Assembly: GCA_030067835.1 (NCBI GenBank)
Contig: CP092441.1
Location: forward strand, 1,426,001-1,490,000
Length of the DNA: 64,000 nucleotides
Source of the DNA: Chakrabartyella piscis
Lineage (GTDB): Bacteria; Bacillota; Clostridia; Lachnospirales; Anaerotignaceae
Reading direction: 5' to 3'
Part shown: positions 24,617 through 33,287 of the stretch, one piece after another
Numbering within the stretch: the stretch's first letter is position 1
How the letters are laid out: each line of letters opens with the position of its first letter
Position numbers and translations under genes: made by a program
The notes under the pieces: model-generated
Seen by the model: the letters and a program-made list of their open reading frames with translations, nothing else
Databases searched by the model: none
Told to the model about the DNA's origin: nothing

Positions 24617-25414
24617 ATGAAGGTAACAGCACTTGTGGAAAATATTTCCCATTGTGAACTGCGAGCAATTCATGGATTGTCTTTGCTTGTGGAAACAGAA
24701 AAACACATGATGTTATTCGATGTGGCAGAAGATGGGGCTCTTTTGGAAAATGCAAAAACACGTAACATTGATTTATCAAAGGTGGATACGGTGATTTTAT
24801 CACATGCACACAATGATCATACAGGTTCTTTGGCTGATTTTTTGTCCATCAACAAAACTGCAAAGGTCTATATCCAAAAAGCGGCTTTTGATCCATGCTA
24901 CTACAAAGAAGATGATGGAAGCATGAGACCAATTGGCATTGATGTGAAATTCATGAATCATCCACAAATTGTACTTGTAGAAGGTGATTTGCAAATTGAT
25001 GAGGAGTTATTCCTATTCCAAGCAGATTCCATAGAGCGATATCACTCTACAGCAAACGATAGACTTTATGATCAAAATGGATTGGATACCTTCAAACACG
25101 AACAAAACTTGTTGATTTCAGAAACAACAGAAAACAATTTGATTGCTGGATGTTGTCACTCAGGAATTGTCAATATTATGGACAAAATTGGCAAATACAA
25201 TCCAAAAACATGTATTGCAGGCTTCCATTTGGTGAATCCAAGTAACCATAAAACAGTGGAAACAGAAATTTTAGATGGTATTGCATCTGAATTGTCAAAA
25301 TATGATATAATGTTCTATACTTGTCATTGTACAGGCGAAGAAGCATTTACATATTTGTCAGGTAAAATGAAAAACATTCAATATCTTTCTTGTGGGGAGA
25401 TTTTAGAAAGATAG
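24617..25414 (+). CDS. MBL-fold metallohydrolase, dihydropterin-synthase-like
   Basis: 265 residues from ATG 24617, behind TGGAGGTGG. The metallo-beta-lactamase motif HAHNDHTG (about 66-73) gives the two-metal site. GCCHSGI (about 182) and HCTGEEA (about 243) supply further ligands. This set of motifs fits the family annotated as 7,8-dihydropterin-6-methyl-4-(beta-D-ribofuranosyl)-aminobenzene 5'-phosphate synthase and its relatives. In bacteria outside the methanogens the true substrate is not established. It starts a run of three same-strand genes with short gaps. Confidence 0.82.
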   Translation: MKVTALVENISHCELRAIHGLSLLVETEKHMMLFDVAEDGALLENAKTRNIDLSKVDTVILSHAHNDHTGSLADFLSINKTAKVYIQKAAFDPCYYKEDDGSMRPIGIDVKFMNHPQIVLVEGDLQIDEELFLFQADSIERYHSTANDRLYDQNGLDTFKHEQNLLISETTENNLIAGCCHSGIVNIMDKIGKYNPKTCIAGFHLVNPSNHKTVETEILDGIASELSKYDIMFYTCHCTGEEAFTYLSGKMKNIQYLSCGEILER

Positions 25415-25436
25415 GAACTAGAGAAAGGTGGATTTT

Positions 25437-26489
25437 ATGATTCGATATGGTGTAGTGGGGACTGGTTGGCGTTCAGAATTCTATATTCGTATTGCAAAAA
25501 ACTGTCCAGATTTGTTTTCAGTAGAAAAACTATATACACGTACAGAAGAAAAAGCAGCAATGTTGCAAGAAAAATTTCAAATAGAAGCAGTCACAGATTT
25601 TGATGCTTTGGTTGGTTTGGATTTTGTGGTCATCAGCGTAATTAGAGGTGCATTTACACCTTATGTAAAGGCGTGTATGGAACGCAACATTCCAATTTTA
25701 TGCGAAACACCACCAGCTGAAACAGTGGAAGATTTGAAAGCGTTTTATGAAATGGTGAAGGGGTATCCCATTCAATTTGTGGAGCAATACGTGGAACAAC
25801 CTTTGTACAATGGTATTTTGAAATTGCTTGCTGAAAACAAAATTGGTGAAGTTTCTTCCATCAATCTTTCTGCTCTTCATGGATATCATGGAGCATCCAT
25901 TATCAAAAAAGTGTTGCAAACAGAAGGTATGCCATATACCATCACAGGTGAAACGGTTTTGGAAAGGGTAATAGAAACGAAAGATCGTGGTGGCGATGTT
26001 TTGGGTGGTGAAATCCAAGAATACGAACGCCAAAGAGCAACCATCACCTTTGCAAATGGCAAAAGAGCCTACTATGACTTTGCATTTCCACAATACAACT
26101 CCTATTTGCGTACACGTCACTTGAACATTCGTGGCACAATGGGTGAAATTGATGATTTGACAGTGCGTTATATCAATAAAAATGGTATTCCTTGTGAAGT
26201 GGATATGAAACGTAGCCAACTTGGGGTGTATGACAACAAAGGTATTTCTTTGCGTGGTATTTATTTGGGCGAAGAAGTTCTTTTTGAAAATCGTTTTGCA
26301 AAATATCCTATGAATGATGATGAAATCGCTTTGGCAACTTTGCTTTGGAAAATGAAAGATTTCATTGCAACAGGTGTACCAATGTATTCTTTGGTGGATA
26401 TTATGGAAGATACACACATGGCAATTCTCTTGGAACAAGCCTGTAGAATAGATGAAAAAATATCAGTAGATGTAGTGGAGTGGAATTAA
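25437..26489 (+). CDS. Gfo/Idh/MocA-family oxidoreductase
   Basis: 350 residues from ATG 25437 (AAAGGTGG upstream). The N-terminal Rossmann fold has GVVGTGWRS (about 5-13), a variant of GxGxxG. The middle part, ILCETPPAE, matches the EKP-type motif with TPP in place of KP, so the usual catalytic Lys is absent. The C-terminal domain has the family's beta-sheet pattern. Substrates of this family are sugars, inositols or their derivatives; this one is not assignable. It is close to the SGNH esterase gene, which suggests a shared carbohydrate-related pathway. Confidence 0.8.
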   Translation: MIRYGVVGTGWRSEFYIRIAKNCPDLFSVEKLYTRTEEKAAMLQEKFQIEAVTDFDALVGLDFVVISVIRGAFTPYVKACMERNIPILCETPPAETVEDLKAFYEMVKGYPIQFVEQYVEQPLYNGILKLLAENKIGEVSSINLSALHGYHGASIIKKVLQTEGMPYTITGETVLERVIETKDRGGDVLGGEIQEYERQRATITFANGKRAYYDFAFPQYNSYLRTRHLNIRGTMGEIDDLTVRYINKNGIPCEVDMKRSQLGVYDNKGISLRGIYLGEEVLFENRFAKYPMNDDEIALATLLWKMKDFIATGVPMYSLVDIMEDTHMAILLEQACRIDEKISVDVVEWN

Positions 26490-26503
26490 AGGGGGTTATA
26501 CAA

Positions 26504-27142
26504 ATGAAAAATATTCTTTGTTTTGGAGATTCAAACACATTTGGTGAAATACCAGAAGGTGGCAGATATGCAAGAAATGAACGTTGGACAGGTCTTTTGC
26601 AACAAAAACTAGGTGATGAGTATTATGTCATTGAAGAAGCTATGAATGGACGTACCACAGTGTGGGAAGATCCGATTCAAGAAGATAGATGTGGCATCAA
26701 GAGTTTGCCACTTTGCTTGCATTGCCACAAACCATTGGATTTGGTGATTTTGTTCTTGGGTACCAACGATGTGAAAAATTACTATCCTGTGATACCAGAA
26801 ATGATTGGACGTTCTATGGAGCGTTTGATTGAAGTGACACAAGGGTTCCCATATGGTGATAAATACATGACAGCACCACCTAAAATTTTGGTGGTTTCAC
26901 CTACATATGTTGGAGAAGATGTGGAAAAAGGAACTATGCCACAATTTGACAACCAAGCCAGAGAAAAATCCATGCGTTTGGCACCAATTTATGAAGCAGT
27001 TGCAACAAAACACAATTGCTATTTCTTAGATGCTGCAAAATATGCAGATACAGGTGCAGACTATGTGCATTTGAAAAAAGAAGGACATGTTGCGTTGGCA
27101 GAAGCCTTTGCAGAAAAGATTACAGATATCTTTAAGGATTGA
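26504..27142 (+). CDS. SGNH/GDSL-family hydrolase
   Basis: 212 residues from ATG 26504, behind AAAGGGGG. The SGNH blocks are in order: GDSN (block I Ser, residue 9 region), a Gly in AMNGRTT (block II), GTND (block III, about 88) and DYVHLKKEGH (block V Asp and His, about 188). No signal peptide is seen, so it acts in the cytoplasm. This type is related to arylesterase/carbohydrate acetyl esterase TesA-like enzymes. It overlaps the frame of the gene before it only slightly upstream and probably shares its mRNA. Confidence 0.85.
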   Translation: MKNILCFGDSNTFGEIPEGGRYARNERWTGLLQQKLGDEYYVIEEAMNGRTTVWEDPIQEDRCGIKSLPLCLHCHKPLDLVILFLGTNDVKNYYPVIPEMIGRSMERLIEVTQGFPYGDKYMTAPPKILVVSPTYVGEDVEKGTMPQFDNQAREKSMRLAPIYEAVATKHNCYFLDAAKYADTGADYVHLKKEGHVALAEAFAEKITDIFKD

Positions 27143-27148
27143 AAAAAA

Positions 27149-27190
27149 TACATCCCACTCATGATTTTGCCTGTGAGTGGGTATCTTTTT
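27149..27190 (+). terminator. Intrinsic terminator after the SGNH gene
   Basis: CCCACTCA pairs with TGAGTGGG, flanked by further AT pairs, then ATCTTTTT. Confidence 0.85.
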
Positions 27191-27282
27191 GTAAACATGC
27201 TGAAATTTTCTTTACGATTCCTAAATTTATATGATAATATGTATAAATAAACCGTGTATTTTGCTTGCGAAAGGAAGATTGT

Positions 27283-28587
27283 ATGAATCAATATCAAGAA
27301 ATGTATTTGGAAAAGAAAAAAACAGCTGCAGAATTGGCGATGTATGTGAAATCTGGAGATATTTGTGCTTGTCCAACAGGTCAAGAACAACCAGTGAGTA
27401 TTTGTAATGCTGTAGGGGATAGAGCCAGAAATGGTGAATTGGAGAATGTTGTGCATCACCATACTTTGTGTGTATCTGGTGGTCCATTTACAGATCCTGC
27501 TTTGAAAGGGAAGTATGACTATGTTTCTTGGTTCACAGGCGGTTCCTGTCGTAAAGTGATTCAAGATGGAACATATTCCTATGTGCCAAATAACTATAGC
27601 ACAATTCCAAGATATTGGCGTGAAGTAATGCCTAGATTGGATATCTTCTATGTGCAAGTATCTCCAATGGATAGTCATGGATATTTCAGTTGTGGGATTG
27701 CAGCAGCAGAAGTACCAGCAATGATGGAAAGAGCAGCAGTGGTGTTGTTGGAAGTCAATGACCAAATGCCACGTGTAATGGGGGATAACTTCATTCATAT
27801 CACACAAGTAACAGGACTTTGTGAAGTATCTGTTCCAATGTCTGAGTTGCCAAATGCACCTTTGTCTGAAACAGATCGTATCATTGGTGGTATGATTGCA
27901 GCAGAAGTGCCAAATGGAGCAACTTTGCAATTGGGTATCGGTGGTGTGCCAAATGCGGTTGGTATTTTGTTGCAAGAAAAATCTGACTTGGGTATCCACA
28001 CAGAAATGTTCACAGATAGTATGGTGGACTTGATCCAATGTGGTGCAGCAACCAATATGATGAAACCAATTCATAAAGGTAAATCCATTGCGACTTTTGC
28101 TTGGGGTACACAAAAGATGTACGATTTCATGGATAGCAACCCTGCTTTTGAATTGCATCCAGTGGACTATACAAACAATCCATATATCATTGGACAACAT
28201 GATAACTTTGTTTCTGTAAACTCTTGTATCGAAATCGATTTGTTTGGTCAAGTGTGCTCAGAATCCATTGGTACAACACCATTTAGTGGTTCTGGCGGTC
28301 AAGTGGACTTTGTGCGTGGTGCAAACCTTTCCAAGGGTGGTAAAGGGTTCATTGCAATGCTTTCCACAACAAAAGGTGGTACCATTTCCAAAATCAAACC
28401 AACCTTAACACCAGGGTCTATTGTAACCACAACCAAAAATGAAGTAGATTTCTTGGTAACAGAAAATGGTATTGTGCGTCTCAAAGGTCAAACTGCAAGG
28501 GATAGAGCAAAGATGATTATTTCCTTGGCAGCACCTGAATTCCGTGATGAGTTGGAATTCGAAGCAAAGAAAATGCACTTAATTTAA
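27283..28587 (+). CDS. Acetyl-CoA hydrolase/transferase family CoA-transferase
   Basis: 434 residues from ATG 27283 (AAAGGAAG upstream). It matches the 4-hydroxybutyrate / butyryl-CoA:acetate CoA-transferase class. The CoA-binding QLGIGGVPNAVG lies at about 209-220. The catalytic Glu lies in HTEMFTDSM (about 237-245). FSGSGGQVDFVRGA follows, near 337. The enzyme moves CoA between a short-chain acyl-CoA and acetate by way of a glutamyl-CoA thioester. It would serve fermentation in the cytoplasm. Which acyl group it prefers (butyrate, propionate or 4-hydroxybutyrate) cannot be decided here. A possible promoter (TTTACG, 16 bp, GATAAT) lies at 27211-27238. Confidence 0.87.
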   Translation: MNQYQEMYLEKKKTAAELAMYVKSGDICACPTGQEQPVSICNAVGDRARNGELENVVHHHTLCVSGGPFTDPALKGKYDYVSWFTGGSCRKVIQDGTYSYVPNNYSTIPRYWREVMPRLDIFYVQVSPMDSHGYFSCGIAAAEVPAMMERAAVVLLEVNDQMPRVMGDNFIHITQVTGLCEVSVPMSELPNAPLSETDRIIGGMIAAEVPNGATLQLGIGGVPNAVGILLQEKSDLGIHTEMFTDSMVDLIQCGAATNMMKPIHKGKSIATFAWGTQKMYDFMDSNPAFELHPVDYTNNPYIIGQHDNFVSVNSCIEIDLFGQVCSESIGTTPFSGSGGQVDFVRGANLSKGGKGFIAMLSTTKGGTISKIKPTLTPGSIVTTTKNEVDFLVTENGIVRLKGQTARDRAKMIISLAAPEFRDELEFEAKKMHLI

Positions 28588-28592
28588 GAGCT

Positions 28593-28616
28593 AACTCGAA
28601 ATCAGGATTTCGAGTT
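28593..28616. other. Perfect hairpin downstream of the CoA-transferase gene
   Basis: AACTCGAAAT, loop CAGG, ATTTCGAGTT: a 10-bp perfect stem starting 5 bp after the stop codon. There is no T run after it, so it may stabilise the mRNA end rather than terminate. Confidence 0.5.
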
Positions 28617-28720
28617 GTAGACATAGGTGGAAAAGACGATTTTGGAATGGCTATACTTAACTAGACAGAAAAGATAAGGTCATGTAAAATAAAACTAATA
28701 TAAAATAAGGAGATGATTAC

Positions 28721-29008
28721 ATGACTAAAAAACGACAACGAAGAGAATTTACAGAAGAATTTAAACAGCAGATGGTTCAATTATATAACAACGGAAAATC
28801 GAAAGCAGATATCAATCGTGAATACGATTTAACACCATCGGCACTGAATCGCTGGATACAGCGTTACAATGCTACTGGTTCTACAAAAGAAGCTGATAAT
28901 CGCACACCAGAAGAAGCTGAACTCATCAAACTTCGTAAAGAGCTACAACAGCTACGAATGGAAAATGACATACTAAAGCAAGCGGCGCTGATATTCGGAC
29001 GAAAGTAA
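28721..29008 (+). CDS. IS3-family transposase OrfA
   Basis: 95 residues behind AAGGAG. It has an N-terminal helix-turn-helix of the IS3/IS911 type (FTEEFKQQMVQLYNNGKSK through ALNRWIQRY) that binds the inverted repeats. A C-terminal leucine-zipper-like helix (ELIKLRKELQQLRMENDILK) follows. The frame ends at CGA AAG TAA. One base back, the orfB frame reads ACG AAA GTA with no stop, so a -1 frameshift there could produce the OrfAB transposase. Confidence 0.9.
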   Translation: MTKKRQRREFTEEFKQQMVQLYNNGKSKADINREYDLTPSALNRWIQRYNATGSTKEADNRTPEEAELIKLRKELQQLRMENDILKQAALIFGRK

Positions 29009-29049
29009 TTGTAATTCGAGCAAATCGACACAAATACTCTATATCAGCC

Positions 29050-29832
29050 ATGTGTAAATGCCTTGAAATCAGCAGGAGTACCTACTATTACGAGGCTTCG
29101 TCCAAGAAAGATGATACGGAATTAGAACAAGAAATTGAACGGATTTTTTATGAAAATAAAGAAGTCTACGGAAGTCGTAAAATGAAAAAAGAGCTGAAGA
29201 AGTTGGGCAAACAGGTTTCTAGACGCAGAATTTGCCGCATTATGAAACGTTTAGGGCTAATTTCGGTCTATACCGTTGCCAAGTTCAAACCACAAAAGCA
29301 ACAATGCAATGAGTCGCCAGTAAAAAACGAACTAGCTCGTCAATTTGATAACCAGCCTCCCAATGCAGTAATTGTTGGGGATTTGACGTATGTTCGAGTG
29401 AACTATAAATGGAACTATGTTTGTATCTTAATTGATTTATTCAACCGAGAAATCGTTGGATTTAGTGCAGGACTTCACAAAAATGCTCAGTTGGTATATG
29501 ATGCTTTTGCAACAATCAAAGGGAATTTATCTGAAATCGAGTTGTTCCATACGGATCGAGGCAGCGAGTTTAAAAACTATCTCATTGATGAAATGTTAGA
29601 TGTGTTTCAGATCAAACGATCCCTCAGCATGAAGGGCTGCCCCTATGATAATGCAGTTGCAGAAGCCAATTTCAAGGTATTCAAAACAGAATTTGTTCGA
29701 GGACGAAATTTCGTCAGTTTGGAGCAATTGAAGTTAGAACTTGCAGACTATGTGCATTGGTTCAATAACATACGTTTGCATGGCTCTTTGGATTATAGAA
29801 CACCAGCCGAATATCGGGTACTGACCTTATAA
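29050..29832 (+). CDS. IS3-family transposase OrfB, DDE catalytic part
   Basis: 260 residues from ATG 29050. The frame is open back to 28969, so the functional product is probably an OrfA-OrfB frameshift fusion. An HTH_21-like N-terminal region (REKYG-like EVYGSRKMKKELKKLG) precedes the integrase core. Catalytic residues: D in VGDLTYV (about 115), D in FHTDRGSEF (about 176) and E in AVAEANFKVFKTE (about 212). It cuts and rejoins the element's ends. No disruption is visible. Confidence 0.9.
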   Translation: MCKCLEISRSTYYYEASSKKDDTELEQEIERIFYENKEVYGSRKMKKELKKLGKQVSRRRICRIMKRLGLISVYTVAKFKPQKQQCNESPVKNELARQFDNQPPNAVIVGDLTYVRVNYKWNYVCILIDLFNREIVGFSAGLHKNAQLVYDAFATIKGNLSEIELFHTDRGSEFKNYLIDEMLDVFQIKRSLSMKGCPYDNAVAEANFKVFKTEFVRGRNFVSLEQLKLELADYVHWFNNIRLHGSLDYRTPAEYRVLTL

Positions 29833-29861
29833 AAATTGTCCAAAAAAGTGTTGACATTCCA

Positions 29862-30072
29862 TTTCCTCGTGCAAGTGCTTTTACAAAGCACCTAGAAATC
29901 GCTTTTGTCCTCGACGGAAGTGAATTCCGTCTGCGGATTAAAGTCTGCGACGCTAAAAGATAAGGCAGTAGGACCCTGTTCATCACTTTGCAAGCAAAGA
30001 CGACTTTGCTGTCTGCCCCTTCTTTGGCGGTGAAGGAGTGCACCCAAACTTTATATTAAAAGATGAAAAATT
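29862..30072. other. Hairpin-rich non-coding region split by the IS
   Basis: Several nested inverted repeats are visible: GTGCTTT / AAAGCAC, GACGGAA / TTCCGTC, GCAAAG / CTTTGC, GGCAG / CTGCC. The first joins with the left flank of the IS: AAAAG and CGATTTC before the IS (28631-28642) pair with GAAATCG and CTTTT near 29894-29908 once the IS is removed. A minus-strand frame of 93 codons covers it (29762-30043) but has no ribosome site and no recognisable family. It could be a structured RNA or the relic of another mobile element. Confidence 0.45.
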
Positions 30073-30100
30073 AAGGACAGCGTATGCTGTCCTTTTGGTT
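30073..30100. terminator. Probable bidirectional terminator hairpin
   Basis: AAGGACAGC / GCTGTCCTT, loop GTAT. T-rich on the plus side and, on the minus side, TTAATTTTTC. It lies between the IS region and the convergent isocitrate dehydrogenase gene. Confidence 0.55.
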
Positions 30101-30142
30101 TTGTGTGAATTAAATTTTTATTATGTAGCATTATTGTTTTTT

Positions 30143-30222
30143 GGTTTTGAATAAAGTTTAGATTGAACCTTTTCAAAGGTTCATGGGGTAGTGGGGCAAA
30201 GTCCCACGGTTTAAATTTTTTG
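30143..30222. repeat. Second dispersed repeat family, copy A
   Basis: Begins TTTTGAATAAAGTTTA, then GAACC-TTTTCAAA-GGTTC and GTGGGGCAAAGTCCCAC hairpins, ending GGTTTAAATTTTTT. A related copy lies at 44376-44455. Confidence 0.65.
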
Positions 30223-30236
30223 ACCTTGATTTTGAA

Positions 30237-31235
30237 TTACATTGCAGCTACTACAGCATTTGCAAATTCTTCAGTTGTAGCAGTACCACCTAAGTCTTGT
30301 GTGCGTACTTTGCCTTCTGCAAGAACCTTTGCAACAGCTTGTTCTACTTGAGCAGAAGCTTTTGCTTCTCCGAGGTGTGCAAGCATCAAAGATGCAGATA
30401 AGATACAAGCAGTAGGATTGATTTTGTTTTGACCAGCAATATCAGGCGCAGAACCATGGATTGGTTCGAAAATAGCACCATCTACACCAATATTGGCACT
30501 AGGACCCATACCCAAACCGCCAACCAAACCTGCACAAAGATCAGAAACAATATCGCCATAAAGATTAGGGCAGAGAAGTACATCATATTTTTCAGGGAAC
30601 ATTACCAAACGCATGCACATTGCATCTACAATGCTATCGTCAAATTCAATAGTTGGATAGTCCTTAGCAATTTCACGTGCAATATCAAGGAACATACCAT
30701 CTGTACATTTCATGATGTTGGCTTTGTGCACACAAGTCACTTTTTTTCTACCTTCACGCACTGCGAAATCAAAAGCAAATCTTGTGATGCGTTCGCAACC
30801 TTTTCTGGTGAAGAGTTTGATACTTTCAGCAGTATCTTCATCTACCATACGTTCAATACCAGCATACAAATCCTCGGTATTTTCACGTACAACCACCAAA
30901 TCAATGCCAGAGAACTTACCGTCAACACCAGCATATGTTTTTACAGGTCTCATATTTGCATACAAATCAAATGTTTTACGCATTTCCACGTTGACACTTC
31001 TAAAACCAGTACCAATTGGCGTTGCTATAGGCCCTTTCAAAGCAATACCAGTTTTTCTGATGGATGCTTTTGTTTCTTCAGGTAGTGGAGCACCATATTT
31101 TTCAATCATTGCAGCACCAGCTTCTGCCACTTGCCAGTCAATTGCAACACCAGTTGCTTCAACCACTTTTCTTGCAGCAGCAACCACTTCTGGACCGCTA
31201 CCATCACCATAAATCAAAGTTACAGGATATGCCAT
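30237..31235 (-). CDS. NAD-dependent isocitrate dehydrogenase
   Basis: 332 residues. Start at 31235 (ATG GCA TAT, behind AGGAGG). It belongs to the isocitrate/isopropylmalate dehydrogenase family. The substrate loop [19 protein letters not shown] (about 85-103) has the S-x-N-x-x-x-R pattern of isocitrate binding, not the LRxxLxLYANLRP of isopropylmalate enzymes. Conserved [11 protein letters not shown] (about 120) and the metal-binding Asp pair near 220-250 are present. It is third in a minus-strand run after Re-citrate synthase and aconitase, so it oxidises isocitrate to 2-oxoglutarate for glutamate synthesis. Homoisocitrate dehydrogenase is a weaker alternative. Confidence 0.83.
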   Translation of the reverse strand: MAYPVTLIYGDGSGPEVVAAARKVVEATGVAIDWQVAEAGAAMIEKYGAPLPEETKASIRKTGIALKGPIATPIGTGFRSVNVEMRKTFDLYANMRPVKTYAGVDGKFSGIDLVVVRENTEDLYAGIERMVDEDTAESIKLFTRKGCERITRFAFDFAVREGRKKVTCVHKANIMKCTDGMFLDIAREIAKDYPTIEFDDSIVDAMCMRLVMFPEKYDVLLCPNLYGDIVSDLCAGLVGGLGMGPSANIGVDGAIFEPIHGSAPDIAGQNKINPTACILSASLMLAHLGEAKASAQVEQAVAKVLAEGKVRTQDLGGTATTEEFANAVVAAM

Positions 31236-31248
31236 TTCTTTGTCCTCC

Positions 31249-33180
31249 TTATGCATTGCATTCTTTTGTATAGTTCAACAAACCGCCAGTAAGAAGAATA
31301 TCTTTTTGACGTTCGGAAATATTGAGACGAGTTGGAATTTCTTGTTTGGTGCGATCCAAAATCACAGTCACATTTTGACCTTCAACAGCACCAGCAATTT
31401 GGTCAGCTGCATATTTGATGGAGAAAGTATCGCCAATTTGCACTGTATCGTAATCCCATTCGTTTACAAATACCAAAGGCAAAATACCATTGTTGATGAG
31501 GTTCGCCATATGGATACGAGCGAAGGATTTTGCAATAACACCTTTGATACCCAATTGGAGTGGTGCCAAAGCAGCATGTTCACGGCTACTACCTTGACCA
31601 TAGTTTTGACCAGCAATGATGAAACCGCCACCAGCAGCTTTTGCACGAGCAGGGAACTTAGGATCACATGGTGTCAAACAATGATCAGCCAAATAAGGCA
31701 CATTGGAACGATATGGCAACAATTTTGCATTAGAAGGCATAATATGGTCTGTTGTGATATTATCTTCCACTTTGATGAGTGCATCGCCAGTGATATCTTT
31801 GCTCACTTTTGTGTTTTTAGGGAATGGTTGAATATTTGGACCTCTGACAACAGTAACTTTTTCACCTTCTGGAGCAGGATCGATCACCAAGTTATCGTTG
31901 ATCATAAAGGATTCTGGCATCGCAACTTGTGGAGCATCACCCAATTCAGATGGGTTTGTCAATTTACCAGACAAAGCACTAGCAACTGCTGTTTCAGGGC
32001 TTACAATATATACTTGTGCAGATTTGGTACCGCTTCTACCTTCAAAGTTACGGTTGACTGTACGCAAAGAAACTGCATTGGTACATGGAGATTGACCCAT
32101 ACCGATACAAGGGCCACAACCACATTCCAAAATTCTAGCACCAGCAGAAATGATATCTGCCAAAGCACCATTTGCAGCAAGCATGTTCATAACTTGTTTG
32201 GAACCAGGAGCAATTACCAAGCTGACATCAGGATCAACTGTTTTGCCTTTGAGGAGTTTCGCAACAGTCATCATATCTGTGTAAGAAGAATTGGTACAAC
32301 TACCAATTGCAACTTGGTCAATTGTCAAATCCTTGATTTCGCCAACACGTTTGATGTTATCAGGGCTATGAGGACAAGCCACCAAAGGTGTGATGGTTGC
32401 CAAATCAATTGTAATTTCTTCATCATATGTAGCGTCAGCGTCTGCTTCCAAGAAAATCCAATCTTCTGCACGATCTTGTGCCATAAGGAATGCTTTTGTC
32501 ACTTCATCACTAGGGAAAACAGAAGTAGTAGCACCCAATTCAGCACCCATGTTTGTTATGGTTGCTCTTTGTGGTACGCTCAAAGTTTTGACACCTTCAC
32601 CACAATATTCCATAACTTTGCCAACGCCACCTTTTACAGAAAGGATACGCAATACTTCAAGAATTACGTCTTTTGCAGTAACCCAAGGTTGCAAAGCGCC
32701 AACAAGTTCAATTTTACATACTTTAGGCATAGCAAGGTAATATGCGCCACCGCCCATAGCAACAGCAACATCCAAACCACCAGCACCAATTGCAAGCATA
32801 CCAATACCGCCACCAGTTGGTGTATGACTATCGGAACCAAGAAGTGTTTTGCCAGGTTTGCCAAAACGTTCCAAATGTACTTGGTGACAAATACCATTGC
32901 CAGGTTTGGAGAAGTAGATACCATGTTTTTTGGCTACTGTTTGGATATATTTGTGGTCATCAGCGTTTTCAAAACCAGTTTGCAAAGTGTTGTGATCAAT
33001 ATAAGCAACAGATTTTTCAGTTTTGACTCTAGGAATGCCCATAGCTTCAAATTGCAAATAAGCCATAGTACCAGTGGAGTCTTGTGTCAATGTTTGGTCG
33101 ATTTTGATGGAAATTTCTTTTCCAGCAATCATTTCGCCAGAAACCAAATGAGATTGAATGAGTTTTTCTGTTAAATTCAT
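31249..33180 (-). CDS. Aconitate hydratase
   Basis: 643 residues. Start ATG at 33180 behind GGAGG. The four aconitase domains are complete in one chain, with the swivel domain C-terminal. The three [4Fe-4S] ligand Cys lie in SCTNSSYTD (about 295) and CGPCIGMG (about 357-361). LLGSDSHTPTGGG (about 105) and GQNYGQGSSREHAAL (near 535) are substrate-binding. The length matches the short mitochondrial-like bacterial aconitases rather than the two-subunit LeuC/LeuD. It interconverts citrate and isocitrate. It is 13 bp upstream of the isocitrate dehydrogenase gene. Confidence 0.92.
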   Translation of the reverse strand: MNLTEKLIQSHLVSGEMIAGKEISIKIDQTLTQDSTGTMAYLQFEAMGIPRVKTEKSVAYIDHNTLQTGFENADDHKYIQTVAKKHGIYFSKPGNGICHQVHLERFGKPGKTLLGSDSHTPTGGGIGMLAIGAGGLDVAVAMGGGAYYLAMPKVCKIELVGALQPWVTAKDVILEVLRILSVKGGVGKVMEYCGEGVKTLSVPQRATITNMGAELGATTSVFPSDEVTKAFLMAQDRAEDWIFLEADADATYDEEITIDLATITPLVACPHSPDNIKRVGEIKDLTIDQVAIGSCTNSSYTDMMTVAKLLKGKTVDPDVSLVIAPGSKQVMNMLAANGALADIISAGARILECGCGPCIGMGQSPCTNAVSLRTVNRNFEGRSGTKSAQVYIVSPETAVASALSGKLTNPSELGDAPQVAMPESFMINDNLVIDPAPEGEKVTVVRGPNIQPFPKNTKVSKDITGDALIKVEDNITTDHIMPSNAKLLPYRSNVPYLADHCLTPCDPKFPARAKAAGGGFIIAGQNYGQGSSREHAALAPLQLGIKGVIAKSFARIHMANLINNGILPLVFVNEWDYDTVQIGDTFSIKYAADQIAGAVEGQNVTVILDRTKQEIPTRLNISERQKDILLTGGLLNYTKECNA

Positions 33181-33223
33181 AATGTCCTCCAAAATATTGA
33201 TATGATGTTAATATATTTATGAT

Positions 33224-33250
33224 TGTAGGGGATGGTCTTGACCATACCGT
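33224..33250 (+). repeat. GTAGGG palindrome, copy 8
   Basis: TGTAGGGGATGGTC with GACCATACCGT, between the Re-citrate synthase and aconitase genes. Confidence 0.75.
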
Positions 33251-33287
33251 TGTATCCTACGAGTAAACTTTACAAAAATCAAATGTC

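Larger units (their letters stand above)
28643..29861 (+). mobile_element. IS3-family insertion sequence
   Basis: 1219 bp, the usual size for IS3. The ends TGGAATG...CATTCCA form imperfect terminal inverted repeats of about 26 bp: TGGAATGGCTATACTT on the left, TGGAATGTCAACACTT on the right read from the other strand. TTT flanks both sides (28640-28642 and 29862-29864), which fits a 3-bp target duplication. orfA and orfB lie in different frames as usual, and both look intact. The element sits inside an older hairpin sequence. Confidence 0.85.

Noticed and set aside
29762..30043. Minus-strand 93-codon protein
   Set aside because: It overlaps the end of the transposase gene and the IS boundary, has no ribosome site and no recognisable family.
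31240..33174. A long plus-strand open frame opposite the aconitase gene
   Set aside because: It is rich in Cys, His and Phe, lacks a ribosome site and mirrors a well-supported minus-strand gene.
30237..33180. Reading the two genes as leuB and leuC/D
   Set aside because: The dehydrogenase has isocitrate-type substrate residues, the aconitase is a full single-chain enzyme, and the first gene of the run looks like Re-citrate synthase.
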